From assembly GCA_020635515.1 (NCBI GenBank), contig JACJZS010000002.1, forward strand, positions 1,489,742 to 1,553,741: 64,000 nt of DNA, given 5' to 3'. The position numbers and the translations under genes were made by a program. This document shows, in pieces, positions 8,978-18,704 of this stretch (its first letter is position 1; the number at the start of each line of letters is the position of its first letter). The notes beneath the pieces were generated by a model. That model saw only the letters and a list, made by a program, of their open reading frames with translations, was not told where the DNA came from and searched no databases. Origin of the DNA: Flavobacteriales bacterium (lineage in GTDB: Bacteria > Bacteroidota > Bacteroidia > Flavobacteriales > Weeksellaceae).

Positions 8978-9017
8978 GTTAAATTTAATTATGAATTATA
9001 AGTTATGATTTTTTTAT

Positions 9018-9111
9018 TCTCTCTCCAAAGGAAAGGAGGTTTACACTTCGACTTCGTTTCACTCCGCTCAGTGTGACAAAATAGTGTTGTCAAACTGAGC
9101 GAAGTCGAAGT
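9018..9111. repeat. Dispersed intergenic repeat with inverted-repeat tail
   Basis: The sequence CTCTCCAAAGGAAAGGAGGTTT is followed by CACTTCGACTTCG. A near-complementary pair then follows: CTTCGACTTCG...CTCAGTGTGACAA (9047 to 9080) against TTGTCAAACTGAGCGAAGTCGAAG (88 to 111 of the same block). It can form a long hairpin and may stop transcription from the T9SS gene that ends at 9174. A related copy is at 11422 to 11470 and a third, inside a gene, at 63401 to 63425. Confidence 0.7.
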
Positions 9112-9173
9112 TTCTTATCTTTTATCTGACTTCTTTCTTCTCAAGTCTAATAACTAACGTCTCAAATCTCATT

Positions 9174-11354
9174 CTAATTCTTAATTAATTTCTCTATTGC
9201 AATTCCTTTTTTGGTGGTAATTTTTAAGATGTAATTTCCAGCTTTAAGTTCAGAAATATTGAGTTCAGTTCCGTTTACAATTGAGGTTTGAAGTAATTGT
9301 CCGCTTAGGTTAAAAATTTGAACGCTTTGCACTTCTTCGTTAAACGTAACTTTTTCACTTGCAGGATTTGGGAAGAAACTAACGTCATTCTGAGCTTGTC
9401 GAAGAATCTCTTCACTTGAAAGCGTTTCTACTGTGGTAACATATTCGTTGGTTTCGATTGGGAAGTTAAAATCGAAGTAAATATCTGCTTTGTTTTTAAG
9501 TTCATCTCCAAGTGTTACGGTTGGTAAGGTTTTTATTTTAAAAGCAACGTATCCATCGTTATTGGCATCATCAAAAGGAAGATTGATTCCTTCAAAAATA
9601 AATTCTACTTTGTTTCCATCAATTCTAAGTTCGTAATCGTGAGAAGAATCCGTTGGAATTAACGTACTAACATCAAACATAGAAGTATCAATTATGTCTT
9701 TTACTACAATGTTAATTGCTTCTGCTGAACCTGTGTTTTCAAAACGGATTAAATAATCCACATATTCTCCTATTAAATTAGGAGTAATGGAAGTTCCTTG
9801 CAGACAGGTTTTATCGTTAGGGTCGTAGGAGTTTACTACAGTTTGCTTTAATTCAAATGTATTGTCATTAGGAGTTTCGTCGTTAGTTGTTGGATTAATG
9901 ATTGTATTGTACGTTAAAATATCGCCTCCGTTTACAGGTATTTCTATGGTTTCGGTTGGTGGATTGATGTTAAGTGTAACTAAAATAGTTCTGCTTTCGA
10001 ATGGTTTTAAATCGGTGTAATCAAAAGTGAGTTTTCCATTTTCTTGGAAAGGAGTTACAGCAGGATTAGGTATATAATCAGATAAATTGTCATTGAAGTA
10101 GAATTCTAGGTTTCCATTTAAGGTAGTTGTTCCTTTGTTTTTGTAAACGATTTTGTATTCTGCATCAAAACCGGGTCTTGCTCCACGAACTGGAATTATT
10201 TTTACCTCCAAATCGTTTTTGTTTGCAATGGGTTGTATGCAAAAATCTACGATTTCGGTGTTTCCTAAATCGGTAAAGGTAATTTCTTTATATGTTGGAG
10301 AAATGGTATAATACGGATGTTCAAAGATTGGAGTTAAAGTGTAGGTTCTAGTTCCTCCATAGGTTTTATATTCTCCGTTTTCATTGGAAAATAAATATCC
10401 TGTACCTGTTCCGTCTTCTTTTTTAATTTTTATGGAATGTCTTTGTTCTGCTTCACAGTTAATTGCTGTTTTTCCTAAAATAGTGTTTTTTTCTCCTGCA
10501 GGTTCAAAAGAACAGTAGGAGTTTATCTCAGCATCGATTCCTGCTCGTAGGCATTGTTGTGAAACATATTCAAACTCTTCTTCATCTACACAGATATATT
10601 TGATACTTGGAGATAATCCTCCAGCAGAATAAAGATTTACAATTTGAACTTTATTATTTTTTAGAATAAGATTACGAAAATTTTTAAACCCTATATTTAC
10701 AGACTCTAAAAACTTAAGGTTACTCAAGTTTATAGTTTCTATGAATAAATTATTCCAAAATACTAATTCTTTTAGTTTTGTAAATTGTGAAAAGTTAAAT
10801 TCGCTTAATTCCGAATATTCAATATCTAACTTTTCTATATTATTAGAACCGCTAAAATTTATCTTCTTAACTCCATCTCCACCTTGAAAGTGTTTTAACA
10901 TAGGTAGGTTGTTAATATTTAATTCTTCAAAATTATTAGCATAAATTATAATGTATTCCAATTTAGGGTTGTTAACAAAATTTATTAAAAAAAGATTATT
11001 TCTAAAACAAACTAAAGTAACTAAATTAATATTTTTAGAAATATTTAAGGAAGTTAAGTTATTAGAACTACAATCTAAAGTAACTAAATTGATGAAAAAT
11101 TCAATACCTACTAAGTCAGATATAGAACTACCACTAACATTAAGAATTTCAATATTCTCTGCTTCATCTTCTTGTATTTCTCCATCATTATTTGTGTCAA
11201 TTTTTAGGTTATTTCCATCAGCGTCTTTTGCAATAGTGTTAGTAACATCAGCTTCTAGAAGTTTTGCTTTAAAATTAGCATCAGGGATATTTACAATTTG
11301 TGAAAACAAAAAAGAAGTAAATAAAAAACTAAAAATTAATACAACTGATTTCAT
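9174..11354 (-). CDS. T9SS type A sorting-domain protein with leucine-rich repeats
   Basis: A secreted or surface-anchored protein of 726 residues. It has a signal peptide (MKSVVLIFSFLFTSFLFSQ). Next is the module common before Bacteroidota LRRs (IPDANFKAKLLEAD, DTNNDGEIQEDEAENI), then about eight irregular leucine-rich repeats to residue 250. Residues about 300 to 630 are beta-sandwich modules including the SYDPNDKT and VDYLIRFENTGSAEAINI signatures of the conserved repeat/DUF7619 region. The last 75 residues are a type A T9SS sorting domain (FFPNPASEKVTFNE...GNYILKITTKKG). Ligands are unknown. The gene is isolated and lies between two copies of a dispersed repeat. Confidence 0.88.
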   Translation of the reverse strand: MKSVVLIFSFLFTSFLFSQIVNIPDANFKAKLLEADVTNTIAKDADGNNLKIDTNNDGEIQEDEAENIEILNVSGSSISDLVGIEFFINLVTLDCSSNNLTSLNISKNINLVTLVCFRNNLFLINFVNNPKLEYIIIYANNFEELNINNLPMLKHFQGGDGVKKINFSGSNNIEKLDIEYSELSEFNFSQFTKLKELVFWNNLFIETINLSNLKFLESVNIGFKNFRNLILKNNKVQIVNLYSAGGLSPSIKYICVDEEEFEYVSQQCLRAGIDAEINSYCSFEPAGEKNTILGKTAINCEAEQRHSIKIKKEDGTGTGYLFSNENGEYKTYGGTRTYTLTPIFEHPYYTISPTYKEITFTDLGNTEIVDFCIQPIANKNDLEVKIIPVRGARPGFDAEYKIVYKNKGTTTLNGNLEFYFNDNLSDYIPNPAVTPFQENGKLTFDYTDLKPFESRTILVTLNINPPTETIEIPVNGGDILTYNTIINPTTNDETPNDNTFELKQTVVNSYDPNDKTCLQGTSITPNLIGEYVDYLIRFENTGSAEAINIVVKDIIDTSMFDVSTLIPTDSSHDYELRIDGNKVEFIFEGINLPFDDANNDGYVAFKIKTLPTVTLGDELKNKADIYFDFNFPIETNEYVTTVETLSSEEILRQAQNDVSFFPNPASEKVTFNEEVQSVQIFNLSGQLLQTSIVNGTELNISELKAGNYILKITTKKGIAIEKLIKN

Positions 11355-11421
11355 AACTCAAGGATTTACTGCAATGTAATGAAAATATATTAACTATACA
11401 CATTAAATTGATATGTATTTT

Positions 11422-11470
11422 CCTCTCCTCAATCCTCTCCAAAGGAGAGGAGGTTTGCACTTCGTTCAGT
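11422..11470. repeat. Second copy of dispersed CTCCAAAGGAG repeat
   Basis: The core CCTCTCC-AAA-GGAGAGG (11434 to 11450) is a perfect 7-bp hairpin. It is followed by AGGTTTGCACTTCG, matching AGGTTTACACTTCG at the 9018 copy in the same orientation. The two copies bracket the T9SS leucine-rich gene. Confidence 0.7.
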
Positions 11471-11527
11471 ATTACAGAGGTGATTGGTTTGTTCTTTGCT
11501 CATTGTGAGAATGTTGGTGTACAAAAG

Positions 11528-12511
11528 TTATTTGAGTTTACTCCACAAGATGTTTTTGAGTTCGTTGATTCCTTCTCCTGTAACGCTAGAGAAGAAATGT
11601 ATGTTGAAATCGCTAGGGAATTGTTCTTTGACTTCTTGTTTAAGTTCGTCGTCTAATAAATCTGATTTAGATATAGATACTACAATGTCTTTATCTAAAA
11701 GTTCTTGGTTGTAATCTCTTAGTTCTCCTAATAATATGTTGTATTCCTTTAGATAATCTTCTGCATCAGCAGGAATTAAAAATAATAATATTGAGTTTCG
11801 TTCTATGTGTCTTAGGAATCTATGTCCTAAACCTTTTCCTTGAGATGCACCTTCTATAATACCTGGAATATCGGCGATTACAAAAGATTTAAAACCATGG
11901 TATTGTACGATTCCAAGGTTAGGAGTTAAGGTAGTAAAAGGATAGTTTGCAATTTTTGGTTTTGCAGAAGAAACAACAGAAAGTAAAGTGGATTTTCCTG
12001 CATTTGGGAATCCAACAAGTCCAACATCTGCAAGTACTTTTAACTCTAAAATGACAAAACCTTCTTTTCCGGGCAAACCTGGCTGAGCATAACGAGGAGT
12101 TTGATTGGTAGGAGATTTAAAATTCCAGTTACCTAAACCACCTTTTCCTCCTTGCATTAGGATTTCTTGCTGACCATCTTGTGTGATTTCAAAAAGAAAT
12201 TCTCCGTTTTCATCTTTTATAACAGAGCCAACAGGTACATCTATGGTAATATCTTTTCCGTCGGCTCCTGTGGATCTTGATTTTCCTCCATTTCCTCCAT
12301 TTTCTGCTTTCAGATGTCGAGTATATCTAAGGTGAAGTAATGTCCACATTTGAGCATTCCCTCTTACAATGATATGTCCACCTCTACCTCCGTCGCCTCC
12401 GTCGGGTCCACCTTTAGGGACAAATTTCTCTCTGTGTAGGTTTGCCGAACCAGCACCACCATGTCCGCTAGTGCAATGAATTTTTACGTAGTCAACGAAG
12501 TTTGAAGTCAT
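11528..12511 (-). CDS. obgE: Obg family GTPase
   Basis: An essential GTPase in late 50S ribosome assembly and stress response. Residues 1 to about 157 form the glycine-rich Obg fold ([41 protein letters not shown]). The GTPase domain follows with P-loop GFPNAGKST near residue 165, switch [12 protein letters not shown] near 215, and SKSD at the position of the usual NKxD specificity motif, a Ser-for-Asn variant I associate with flavobacterial Obg. It has 327 residues and lacks the optional C-terminal OCT domain. It is the third gene of hpt-adk-obg, 49 bases after adk. Confidence 0.95.
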   Translation of the reverse strand: MTSNFVDYVKIHCTSGHGGAGSANLHREKFVPKGGPDGGDGGRGGHIIVRGNAQMWTLLHLRYTRHLKAENGGNGGKSRSTGADGKDITIDVPVGSVIKDENGEFLFEITQDGQQEILMQGGKGGLGNWNFKSPTNQTPRYAQPGLPGKEGFVILELKVLADVGLVGFPNAGKSTLLSVVSSAKPKIANYPFTTLTPNLGIVQYHGFKSFVIADIPGIIEGASQGKGLGHRFLRHIERNSILLFLIPADAEDYLKEYNILLGELRDYNQELLDKDIVVSISKSDLLDDELKQEVKEQFPSDFNIHFFSSVTGEGINELKNILWSKLK

Positions 12512-12560
12512 AATGAAAGTTAAAATTAAAGGAAAATCAAGATTTTATTTAGGATTATAA

Positions 12561-13136
12561 TTATAATTTAGAATCGATTTCAGAAGCTAGGTTATCGTTT
12601 ATTTCTTGAATAGTTCCAACACCTTTTACCTCTATCCATTTATTTTGGTTTTTATAGAAGTCTGCTACGGGAGCTGTTTTTTCATAGTATTCTTTGATTC
12701 TGTTTTCAATGATTTCTTGATTTGAATCGTCTGCTCTTCCGCTTGTTTTTCCTCGTTCTAGTAATCTTTCTACCAAAACTTTATCTTCCACATCTAGAGA
12801 AAGAGTCATGAGTACCGAAGTGTTGATTTCTGTAAGGAATTCATCTAAAAATTGAGCTTGAGCAGTTGTTCTAGGGAATCCATCAAAAATAAAACCTTTT
12901 GCATCTTTGTTTTTTAATACTTCTGCTTTTAGCATAGATGAGGTTACTTCGTCGGGAACTAAGTTTCCTTTATCCATGTATGATTTTGCGAGTTTTCCTA
13001 GTTCTGTTTCATTTTTTAGGTTGTATCTAAAAAGATCTCCTGTAGAGATGTGTTTTAGGTTGAATCTTTCAGTTAATTTTTCTGCTTGGGTTCCTTTTCC
13101 ACTTCCTGGAGGACCAAATAAAACAATGTTTACCAT
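12561..13136 (-). CDS. adk: Adenylate kinase (short-lid type)
   Basis: Interconverts ATP + AMP and 2 ADP. The 191-residue protein has the P-loop LFGPPGSGKGTQAEKL at residue 6, the NMP-binding region HISTGDLFR, and the family signature FIFDGFPRTTAQA near residue 83. The lid is the short form (RADDSNQEIIENRI) without zinc-binding cysteines. Its start codon lies 2 bases after the hpt stop, so the two genes are co-transcribed. Confidence 0.96.
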   Translation of the reverse strand: MVNIVLFGPPGSGKGTQAEKLTERFNLKHISTGDLFRYNLKNETELGKLAKSYMDKGNLVPDEVTSSMLKAEVLKNKDAKGFIFDGFPRTTAQAQFLDEFLTEINTSVLMTLSLDVEDKVLVERLLERGKTSGRADDSNQEIIENRIKEYYEKTAPVADFYKNQNKWIEVKGVGTIQEINDNLASEIDSKL

Positions 13137-13138
13137 GA

Positions 13139-13678
13139 TTAATCTTCTTTGAGTTGATATAAATTTGTATAATTTCTTCCTAATCCGTTGTAATCTAATC
13201 CGTAACCAACTACGAATTTATTGGGTATGCATATGCCTACATAGTCAATTTGAAAATCTTTTTTGAAAACATCAGGTTTTAAAAAAAGTGAAGCTACTTT
13301 GAGGGATTTTACGGGTTTATTTTTTAGTAGTTGATAAAGTTTTTCGAGTGTGTTTCCTGTGTCTACTATGTCTTCTAGAATTATAACGTGTCTGTTGGTA
13401 ATGTCTGTAGAAATATCTAATTCGGTAGTTACGTTTCCTGTAGATTGAGTTCCGTCATAGGAACTAAGTTTTAGGAATGATACTTCGCATTTTCCTGGGT
13501 AATTTTTTAAGAAGTCAGAAAAAAACATAAAAACACCACTGAGAACTCCTACAAAGATAGGAGTTTCGTTTTTGTATTGTTCATTTATGGTAAGAGCAAT
13601 TTTGCTAACTGCTTTTTGTATTTCTTCGTTTTTGATTAGAGGTATAAACGTTTTGTCGTGAATGACGATTTGGCTCAT
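13139..13678 (-). CDS. hpt: Hypoxanthine phosphoribosyltransferase
   Basis: Salvages hypoxanthine (and often guanine) to IMP/GMP with PRPP. The 179-residue protein carries FVGVLSGVFMFFSDF near residue 40, the PRPP-binding motif VIILEDIVDTGNTL near residue 97, and the purine-contacting Val/Asp segment FVVGYGLDYNGLGRN near the C-terminus. It is the first gene of the hpt-adk-obg run, a nucleotide and ribosome-assembly cluster that recurs in the phylum. Confidence 0.94.
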   Translation of the reverse strand: MSQIVIHDKTFIPLIKNEEIQKAVSKIALTINEQYKNETPIFVGVLSGVFMFFSDFLKNYPGKCEVSFLKLSSYDGTQSTGNVTTELDISTDITNRHVIILEDIVDTGNTLEKLYQLLKNKPVKSLKVASLFLKPDVFKKDFQIDYVGICIPNKFVVGYGLDYNGLGRNYTNLYQLKED

Positions 13679-13720
13679 TTTAGTTTTTTGCGAAGATACG
13701 ATAAAAAATTGTTTTCGTTA

Positions 13721-15532
13721 TCACTCACATCCGTTGATTTGAATTAATGTTTTTGCTGATTTATCGCCTAATTCTTGTGCTGTATTCCAATTTTGGCAAG
13801 CTTCTTCGGCTTTGCCTAATCTACTTTTGATGATACCTTTATTTGTGTATAATTTACTATCGTTAGGATTTATATCTATGGCTTGATTTAGTAATGTTAT
13901 AGCATCTTCCCAGTTAGCTCTTCTCATTTGTAGGATTGCTTTTTGGTATAATTCAGATGTGTCTACTACTGGTTTTGTTTCTATTGGTGGAGTAGGAGTA
14001 TTGTCTTCTATTGTTTCCGTTTCTTTTACAATAAGCTGAGGTTCTTCATTTACTTTGTTCTCTTTTTGCTTAGTAAGTAGTTTTTGTTGTTTTTCTTCTC
14101 GTTTTTGTTGCTCTGCTAGTTCCTTTAAATGCAATTTTTCTTCTTTCTCTTGTTGCTTAGCAAGTAGTTTTTGTTGTTTTTCTTCTTGTTTTTGTTTGAT
14201 TTTTTCTTCTCTTTGCTGTTGTTTAGCAAGTAGTTTTTGTTGTTTGTTTTCTTGTTTTTGTTGCTCTGCTAGTTCCTTTAAGTGCAATTTTTCTTCTTTT
14301 TCTTCTTCTTTGGTGATTTGATTTAGACTTACTTCATTTTCTTCTTCGTTGATGTTTTTTTCTGTTCGTTGGTTTCGTAAAGCATTATTTTTTTCTCGTT
14401 GTTCTTGTTCTTGTTTTAATCTTTGAGCAACTATTAGTTTATGTTCTTGTTCAATTTCGGCACTTAGATGTTTGTTTTCAATTTCAAGTTGACGTCGCTG
14501 TTCGGCTAGTTTTTCAAGTTGACTTATTCTAAACTGTTCTATAGCTTTTCTTTCTTGTTCTATTTCATAAACTATTTGTTTTCTTTGAACTTCTATTTTC
14601 TCCATTTCTACTCTTCTAAGCTCTTCTAACTTTCTTTTTTCCTCTTCAATTTCAGCTAAGACTTGTTCTTTCTTTAGTTTTATTTTTTCGGTTTCTATGG
14701 TATGGATTTCTTCTAGTTTTCTTTGGTCTTGCTTGAATTCTTCAGAAGTTTGAGCTTTTTGTTTTTCGAGAGTTTGTTGAGCTTCTTGTTTAATGGATTC
14801 CAATTGTCTTTTGTTTTGCTCTAGCTTTGCATAGGTTTGTTCTTTTTGTTCTTGTAGTTTTCTTTTATTTTCCTCTTTAATAGCGGCAATACGATTTAAT
14901 TGTTCTTGGTATGAAATGGTTTTAGTTTGTGTGAGAGCTGGTTTAGGTTCTGCAATCTCTTTTTTTTCTTCTTCTACGATTGAGGTATTGGTTGAATTTT
15001 TAGCAACAGTTGAATTATCTCTATTAGTATTGTTACAGTCGGCAAATGAAGGTGTTACATCTTTTCCTTTTATACTGCTTGCTTGTTTCCAGTCTTGGCA
15101 TGCACCGTATTCATCTTCTAGTTTAAATTTAACGATGGCTCTGTTGAAGTATGCATTTTCATGATTGTTGTCTAGTAATATGGCTTGGTTGTAATCTTCT
15201 AATGCAGATTCTTTTTTGTTGAGTTTGTGTTTTACATTTCCTCTTTGGTAGAATGCTTCCGCGTATTTTGGATAAAGGTTTATTGCAGTAGTGAAATCTT
15301 CTTCAGCACCTAAAAAATCAGTGAATTTATCGCGGACAATTCCTCTCTGTAGATAGTATTTTGGATTGTTAGGTACTTTTTCTATGAGTTTATTGTAGAT
15401 GAAAAATGCAGGTTTATATTGTCCTGAAAGGTATTTATTTTGTGCATCTCTTTCTAGCATTTCAGTCGATTGACTGTTAGAAATAAGGAAAGAAAAAAAT
15501 AGAAACCAAGAGAAAAGGAATCGATAGGTCAT
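13721..15532 (-). CDS. Secreted TPR protein with long charged coiled coil
   Basis: A 603-residue protein of unknown function, probably periplasmic. After a signal peptide (FLFSWFLFFSFLISNSQS) come three to four tetratricopeptide repeats to residue about 150 (AEAFYQRGNVKHKL, ENAYFNRAIVKFKL). Residues about 205 to 510 are an extremely Glu/Lys/Gln-rich coiled coil. Within it EEKLHLKELAEQQK recurs and LLAKQQ/LLTKQ recur. The C-terminus has another TPR pair (NPNDSKLYTNKGIIKSRLG). TPRs suggest a scaffold or protein-partner role. The internal coiled-coil repeats are near-identical at DNA level and may vary in copy number. Confidence 0.75.
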   Translation of the reverse strand: MTYRFLFSWFLFFSFLISNSQSTEMLERDAQNKYLSGQYKPAFFIYNKLIEKVPNNPKYYLQRGIVRDKFTDFLGAEEDFTTAINLYPKYAEAFYQRGNVKHKLNKKESALEDYNQAILLDNNHENAYFNRAIVKFKLEDEYGACQDWKQASSIKGKDVTPSFADCNNTNRDNSTVAKNSTNTSIVEEEKKEIAEPKPALTQTKTISYQEQLNRIAAIKEENKRKLQEQKEQTYAKLEQNKRQLESIKQEAQQTLEKQKAQTSEEFKQDQRKLEEIHTIETEKIKLKKEQVLAEIEEEKRKLEELRRVEMEKIEVQRKQIVYEIEQERKAIEQFRISQLEKLAEQRRQLEIENKHLSAEIEQEHKLIVAQRLKQEQEQREKNNALRNQRTEKNINEEENEVSLNQITKEEEKEEKLHLKELAEQQKQENKQQKLLAKQQQREEKIKQKQEEKQQKLLAKQQEKEEKLHLKELAEQQKREEKQQKLLTKQKENKVNEEPQLIVKETETIEDNTPTPPIETKPVVDTSELYQKAILQMRRANWEDAITLLNQAIDINPNDSKLYTNKGIIKSRLGKAEEACQNWNTAQELGDKSAKTLIQINGCE

Positions 15533-15559
15533 AATCGATAGATTTTATTAGTAATAAAA

Positions 15560-15567
15560 CAAATATA
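15560..15567 (-). promoter_or_regulatory. Candidate -7 element (TATATTTG) for the TPR gene
   Basis: A reverse-strand TATATTTG ends 28 bases before the start codon. The upstream TTG is not clear. Confidence 0.35.
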
Positions 15568-15578
15568 GAAAATATAGT

Positions 15579-16256
15579 TTAAAATGAGTTATTTTTTTCT
15601 ATATAGTCAATAATTAGGTCGATTGTTTGTTGTTTGTTTAATGAGCTGTTGTCAATTAATATTGCATCATCAGCTTTTTTTAAAGGAGAATCTTCGCGTT
15701 CAACATCATGTTTATCACGTTGTCTTAAATTTTCCTTTATTTGTTCTCTAGTAAGGTTTGTAGGACTAATTTCCAAGTATCTTCTATTGACTCTTTCTTG
15801 TTCAGATGCTGTAATAAAAAACTTAAATGTTGCATTTGGGAAGACAACAGTTCCAATATCTCTTCCGTCCATTATTACATCTCCTGTCTTTCCAAGCATT
15901 TGTTGTTGTTTGACTAGATAATTTCGTACTTCTGGAAGCTGAGCAATTACACTTACATTTTGACTAACAATGTGAGTTCGAATTTCTTTTTCTACATTTT
16001 CTTCGCCTATAAAAATTTCATTTGTTGAGGTGTTGGGATTATATTCAAATTTTAAGATAATTTGATTTAGGTTTTGTATTAATTGTTTTGTGTTGATTGT
16101 TTTAGATATTGGGTCGTAAAAATTTCTAATTCCATAAAGAGTAATTGCACGGTACATTGCACCAGAATCTATATGTGTGATGTTAAAATGTTTTGCAAGT
16201 TCTCTTGCTACAGAACTTTTTCCTGTTGAGGAAAAACCATCGATTGCTATTATCAT
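15579..16256 (-). CDS. cmk: Cytidylate kinase
   Basis: Phosphorylates CMP and dCMP. The 225-residue protein has the P-loop IAIDGFSSTGKSSVARELA at residue 3, the CMP-binding segment HIDSGAMYRAITLYG near residue 34, MDGRDIGTVVFPNA near residue 128, and the lid with REDSPLKKADDAI near residue 195. The dedicated promoter overlaps the 3' end of coaX, so it can be expressed apart from that gene. Confidence 0.95.
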   Translation of the reverse strand: MIIAIDGFSSTGKSSVARELAKHFNITHIDSGAMYRAITLYGIRNFYDPISKTINTKQLIQNLNQIILKFEYNPNTSTNEIFIGEENVEKEIRTHIVSQNVSVIAQLPEVRNYLVKQQQMLGKTGDVIMDGRDIGTVVFPNATFKFFITASEQERVNRRYLEISPTNLTREQIKENLRQRDKHDVEREDSPLKKADDAILIDNSSLNKQQTIDLIIDYIEKNNSF

Positions 16257-16283
16257 ATTTCTTGTTTTAAGTACTCTTAATTA

Positions 16284-16313
16284 CAAAAGTAGGTTATAAG
16301 TGTCAAAAATCAA
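16284..16313 (-). promoter_or_regulatory. cmk promoter inside the end of coaX
   Basis: On the reverse strand TTG is followed after exactly 19 bases by TACTTTTG, a full match to the flavobacterial consensus. The TTG overlaps the last codons of coaX. The leader to the cmk ATG would be about 20 bases. Confidence 0.65.
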
Positions 16314-17077
16314 TTAAAACTGCGTTCACTTTCTAAAAAGTATAAACCTTTTATGGTGTGAAGTTGGTCGTAAATACCTATTAAAGTTGTAAGAGGATAA
16401 AAAATCCCGCCTAATCCTCCTGTAGCTATAACAAAAGCAGATTCATCATTGATTTCTTTTTTAATTCTTTGAATCATTCCTTCTACCATAGACAAAAAAC
16501 CATAAACGACTCCACTTTGCATGCAATGTTCTGTATTTAATCCAAGAATGGTATTTGTTTGTTTTAATTCTATGCTCGATAGTTGTGCTGTATTTCTTAT
16601 TAAGGCATCTAAAGAGGTTTGTATTCCTGGAGCTATAGAAACACCAATCATTTCTCCTTTTTCTGAAATTGCGGTAAAAGTAAGAGCAGTTCCAAAATCG
16701 ATAATGATTTTATTACCTTTATACAATCTATGACCAGCTACACAATTTGCATATAAATCTGTTCCTAGTTGATTTGATTTGTGTTTAATTTGAGAAACGG
16801 TATTTCTATCTACTAAAATAGGCGTTATGTTGTGGAGGTTGCTCAATGCTGTAACTACATCTTGAGTGAGAGGCGGTACCACAGAGCCAATTACTATTTT
16901 GTGTATATCTTTAGGATTAATTCCATAATGATGATAGGTACTGTTAAAATTAATATAGAGTTCATCACTTGTTTTGTATGGTTTTGTATTAACTATCCAT
17001 GAATTGATGCATTCATTTTGAGTGTTAAAGATTCCAAATCTAATGTTTGTATTTCCTATATTAACTACGAGTACCAT
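16310..17077 (-). CDS. coaX: Type III pantothenate kinase
   Basis: First step of coenzyme A synthesis from pantothenate. The 255-residue ASKHA-fold enzyme opens with VVNIGNTNIRFGIF (phosphate-1 motif), has GSVVPPLTQDV near residue 65, IIDFGTALTFTAIS near residue 125 (the DxGTA motif) and ATGGLGGIF near the C-terminus (adenosine motif). A candidate -7 box ends only 5 bases before the ATG, implying a leaderless or nearly leaderless message if used. Confidence 0.93.
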   Translation of the reverse strand: MVLVVNIGNTNIRFGIFNTQNECINSWIVNTKPYKTSDELYINFNSTYHHYGINPKDIHKIVIGSVVPPLTQDVVTALSNLHNITPILVDRNTVSQIKHKSNQLGTDLYANCVAGHRLYKGNKIIIDFGTALTFTAISEKGEMIGVSIAPGIQTSLDALIRNTAQLSSIELKQTNTILGLNTEHCMQSGVVYGFLSMVEGMIQRIKKEINDESAFVIATGGLGGIFYPLTTLIGIYDQLHTIKGLYFLESERSFN

Positions 17078-17081
17078 AATG

Positions 17082-17089
17082 CAAAAATA
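17082..17089 (-). promoter_or_regulatory. Candidate -7 element (TATTTTTG) for coaX
   Basis: A TAnnTTTG match almost abuts the coaX start codon. No clear TTG was found upstream. If functional, the transcript would begin at or next to the ATG. Confidence 0.35.
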
Positions 17090-17142
17090 GTTTTTTAAAA
17101 TTATTTATGAACTAAGTATTCCTATATATTAGATATAAACTG

Positions 17143-17150
17143 TATTTTTG
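17143..17150 (+). promoter_or_regulatory. Candidate -7 element (TATTTTTG) for guaA
   Basis: A TAnnTTTG match lies 21 bases before the guaA ATG. The upstream TTG is not obvious. No guanine riboswitch was recognised in the short leader. Confidence 0.4.
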
Positions 17151-17171
17151 TTGTCCTAAAATTAAAATAAA

Positions 17172-18704
17172 ATGACAGAAGGAATTATAATACTTGATTT
17201 TGGTTCGCAATACAATCAGCTTATCGGTAGACGTGTACGAGAAATGGGAGTTTATTCGGAGATTTTACCATACAATACCTCTATAGAAGAAATAAAAACG
17301 CATAAACCAAAAGGAATAATTCTTTCGGGAGGACCATCTTCTGTTAATTCTGAAAATGCTCATATTGTAGATTCCGAAATTTACGATTTGGGTATTCCTG
17401 TGTTAGGGATTTGCTATGGTATGCAACTTACAGCTCATTTGTTGGGTGGAAAAATTCGTAAAGGTATAAAAGGAGAGTATGGTAAATCTGAGTTTACTGT
17501 TTTAGGTAATTCGCCTCTTTTTGAAAATGTAAGCGAAACTTCGGTTGTTTGGATGAGTCATTTTGATGAAGTTGAAGAGGTGCCTAATGGGTTTGAAATA
17601 ATTGGAAACTCAACCAATTCTATTTCTGCAATTGCCGACGAAAAGAGAAATGTATATGCTGTTCAGTTTCATCCTGAAGTATCCCATACTGAGTATGGAG
17701 GTTTAATTTTAGAGAATTTTGTACAAAAAATATGTAAAGCTCCTAAAAATTGGGTGTTGAAAGATTTTATTACGCATACGGTAGAAGAAATTAGAGAAAA
17801 AGTAGGAGATGAAAAAGTGATTTTAGGTTTGTCGGGAGGAGTTGATTCTTCGGTAGCAGCAATGCTTATTCATAAAGCCATAGGAGATCAATTAAATTGT
17901 ATATTTGTAGATACAGGACTTCTTAGAAAAGAAGAAGGAAAGAAAGTGATGGAAATGTATGGAGAACATTTTCATATGAATATAAAAATGGTAGATGCAT
18001 CAGAACGATTTTTAGGAAACTTAAAAGGTGTAGATGATCCTGAAGCAAAAAGAAAATCCATAGGAAATGATTTTGTAGAAGTTTTTAAAGAAGAAGCAGC
18101 AAAGTTTAGTGATGCAAAATTTTTAGCACAAGGAACTATATATCCTGATGTAATTGAGTCCCAATCGGTAAAAGGACCTTCTGCGGTAATTAAATCACAT
18201 CATAATGTAGGAGGTTTGCCCGAAAAGTTAGGTTTTGAACTTGTAGAACCGTTAAGGGAGCTGTTTAAAGATGAGGTTAGGAAAGTGGGATTGGAGCTAG
18301 GTATTCCTTATGACTTGGTGTATAGACATCCTTTCCCAGGTCCTGGTTTGGGGATTAGAATTTTAGGAGAGGTGTCCGAAGAAAAAGTAAAAATACTGCA
18401 AGAAGCCGATGATATTTTTATAGAGGAATTGTATAAGAATAATTTATACCACGAAGTAAATCAAGCGTTTGTGGTTCTTCTTCCTGTGAAATCAGTTGGA
18501 GTAATGGGGGACGAAAGAACCTATGAATATACTGCTGTAATTCGTTCTGCAAACACGATTGATTTTATGACTGCTACTTGGAGTAAACTTCCGTATGAGT
18601 TTTTGGAAAAAGTATCCAATCGAATTATAAATGAAGTTCGCGGGATTAATCGTGTTGCTTATGACATTAGTTCAAAACCACCTGCAACCATTGAGTGGGA
18701 ATAA
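17172..18704 (+). CDS. guaA: GMP synthase (glutamine-hydrolysing)
   Basis: Converts XMP, glutamine and ATP to GMP. The 510-residue protein has an N-terminal class I glutamine amidotransferase domain with nucleophile Cys in GICYGMQL near residue 80 and the His/Glu pair in [13 protein letters not shown] near residue 165. It then has an ATP-pyrophosphatase domain with [10 protein letters not shown] near residue 220, and a C-terminal dimerisation domain ([15 protein letters not shown], ending [11 protein letters not shown]). It is complete and of normal length. Confidence 0.97.
   Translation: MTEGIIILDFGSQYNQLIGRRVREMGVYSEILPYNTSIEEIKTHKPKGIILSGGPSSVNSENAHIVDSEIYDLGIPVLGICYGMQLTAHLLGGKIRKGIKGEYGKSEFTVLGNSPLFENVSETSVVWMSHFDEVEEVPNGFEIIGNSTNSISAIADEKRNVYAVQFHPEVSHTEYGGLILENFVQKICKAPKNWVLKDFITHTVEEIREKVGDEKVILGLSGGVDSSVAAMLIHKAIGDQLNCIFVDTGLLRKEEGKKVMEMYGEHFHMNIKMVDASERFLGNLKGVDDPEAKRKSIGNDFVEVFKEEAAKFSDAKFLAQGTIYPDVIESQSVKGPSAVIKSHHNVGGLPEKLGFELVEPLRELFKDEVRKVGLELGIPYDLVYRHPFPGPGLGIRILGEVSEEKVKILQEADDIFIEELYKNNLYHEVNQAFVVLLPVKSVGVMGDERTYEYTAVIRSANTIDFMTATWSKLPYEFLEKVSNRIINEVRGINRVAYDISSKPPATIEWE

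Noticed and set aside
10951..11656. Plus-strand open frames near the obg/LRR junction
   Set aside because: They run antisense to the LRR gene and obg and cross the dispersed repeat; no protein features support them.
14055..14321. Cys/Ser/Phe-rich plus-strand frame resembling a keratin-like protein
   Set aside because: It is the antisense reading of the Glu/Lys/Gln coiled-coil repeats of the TPR gene.
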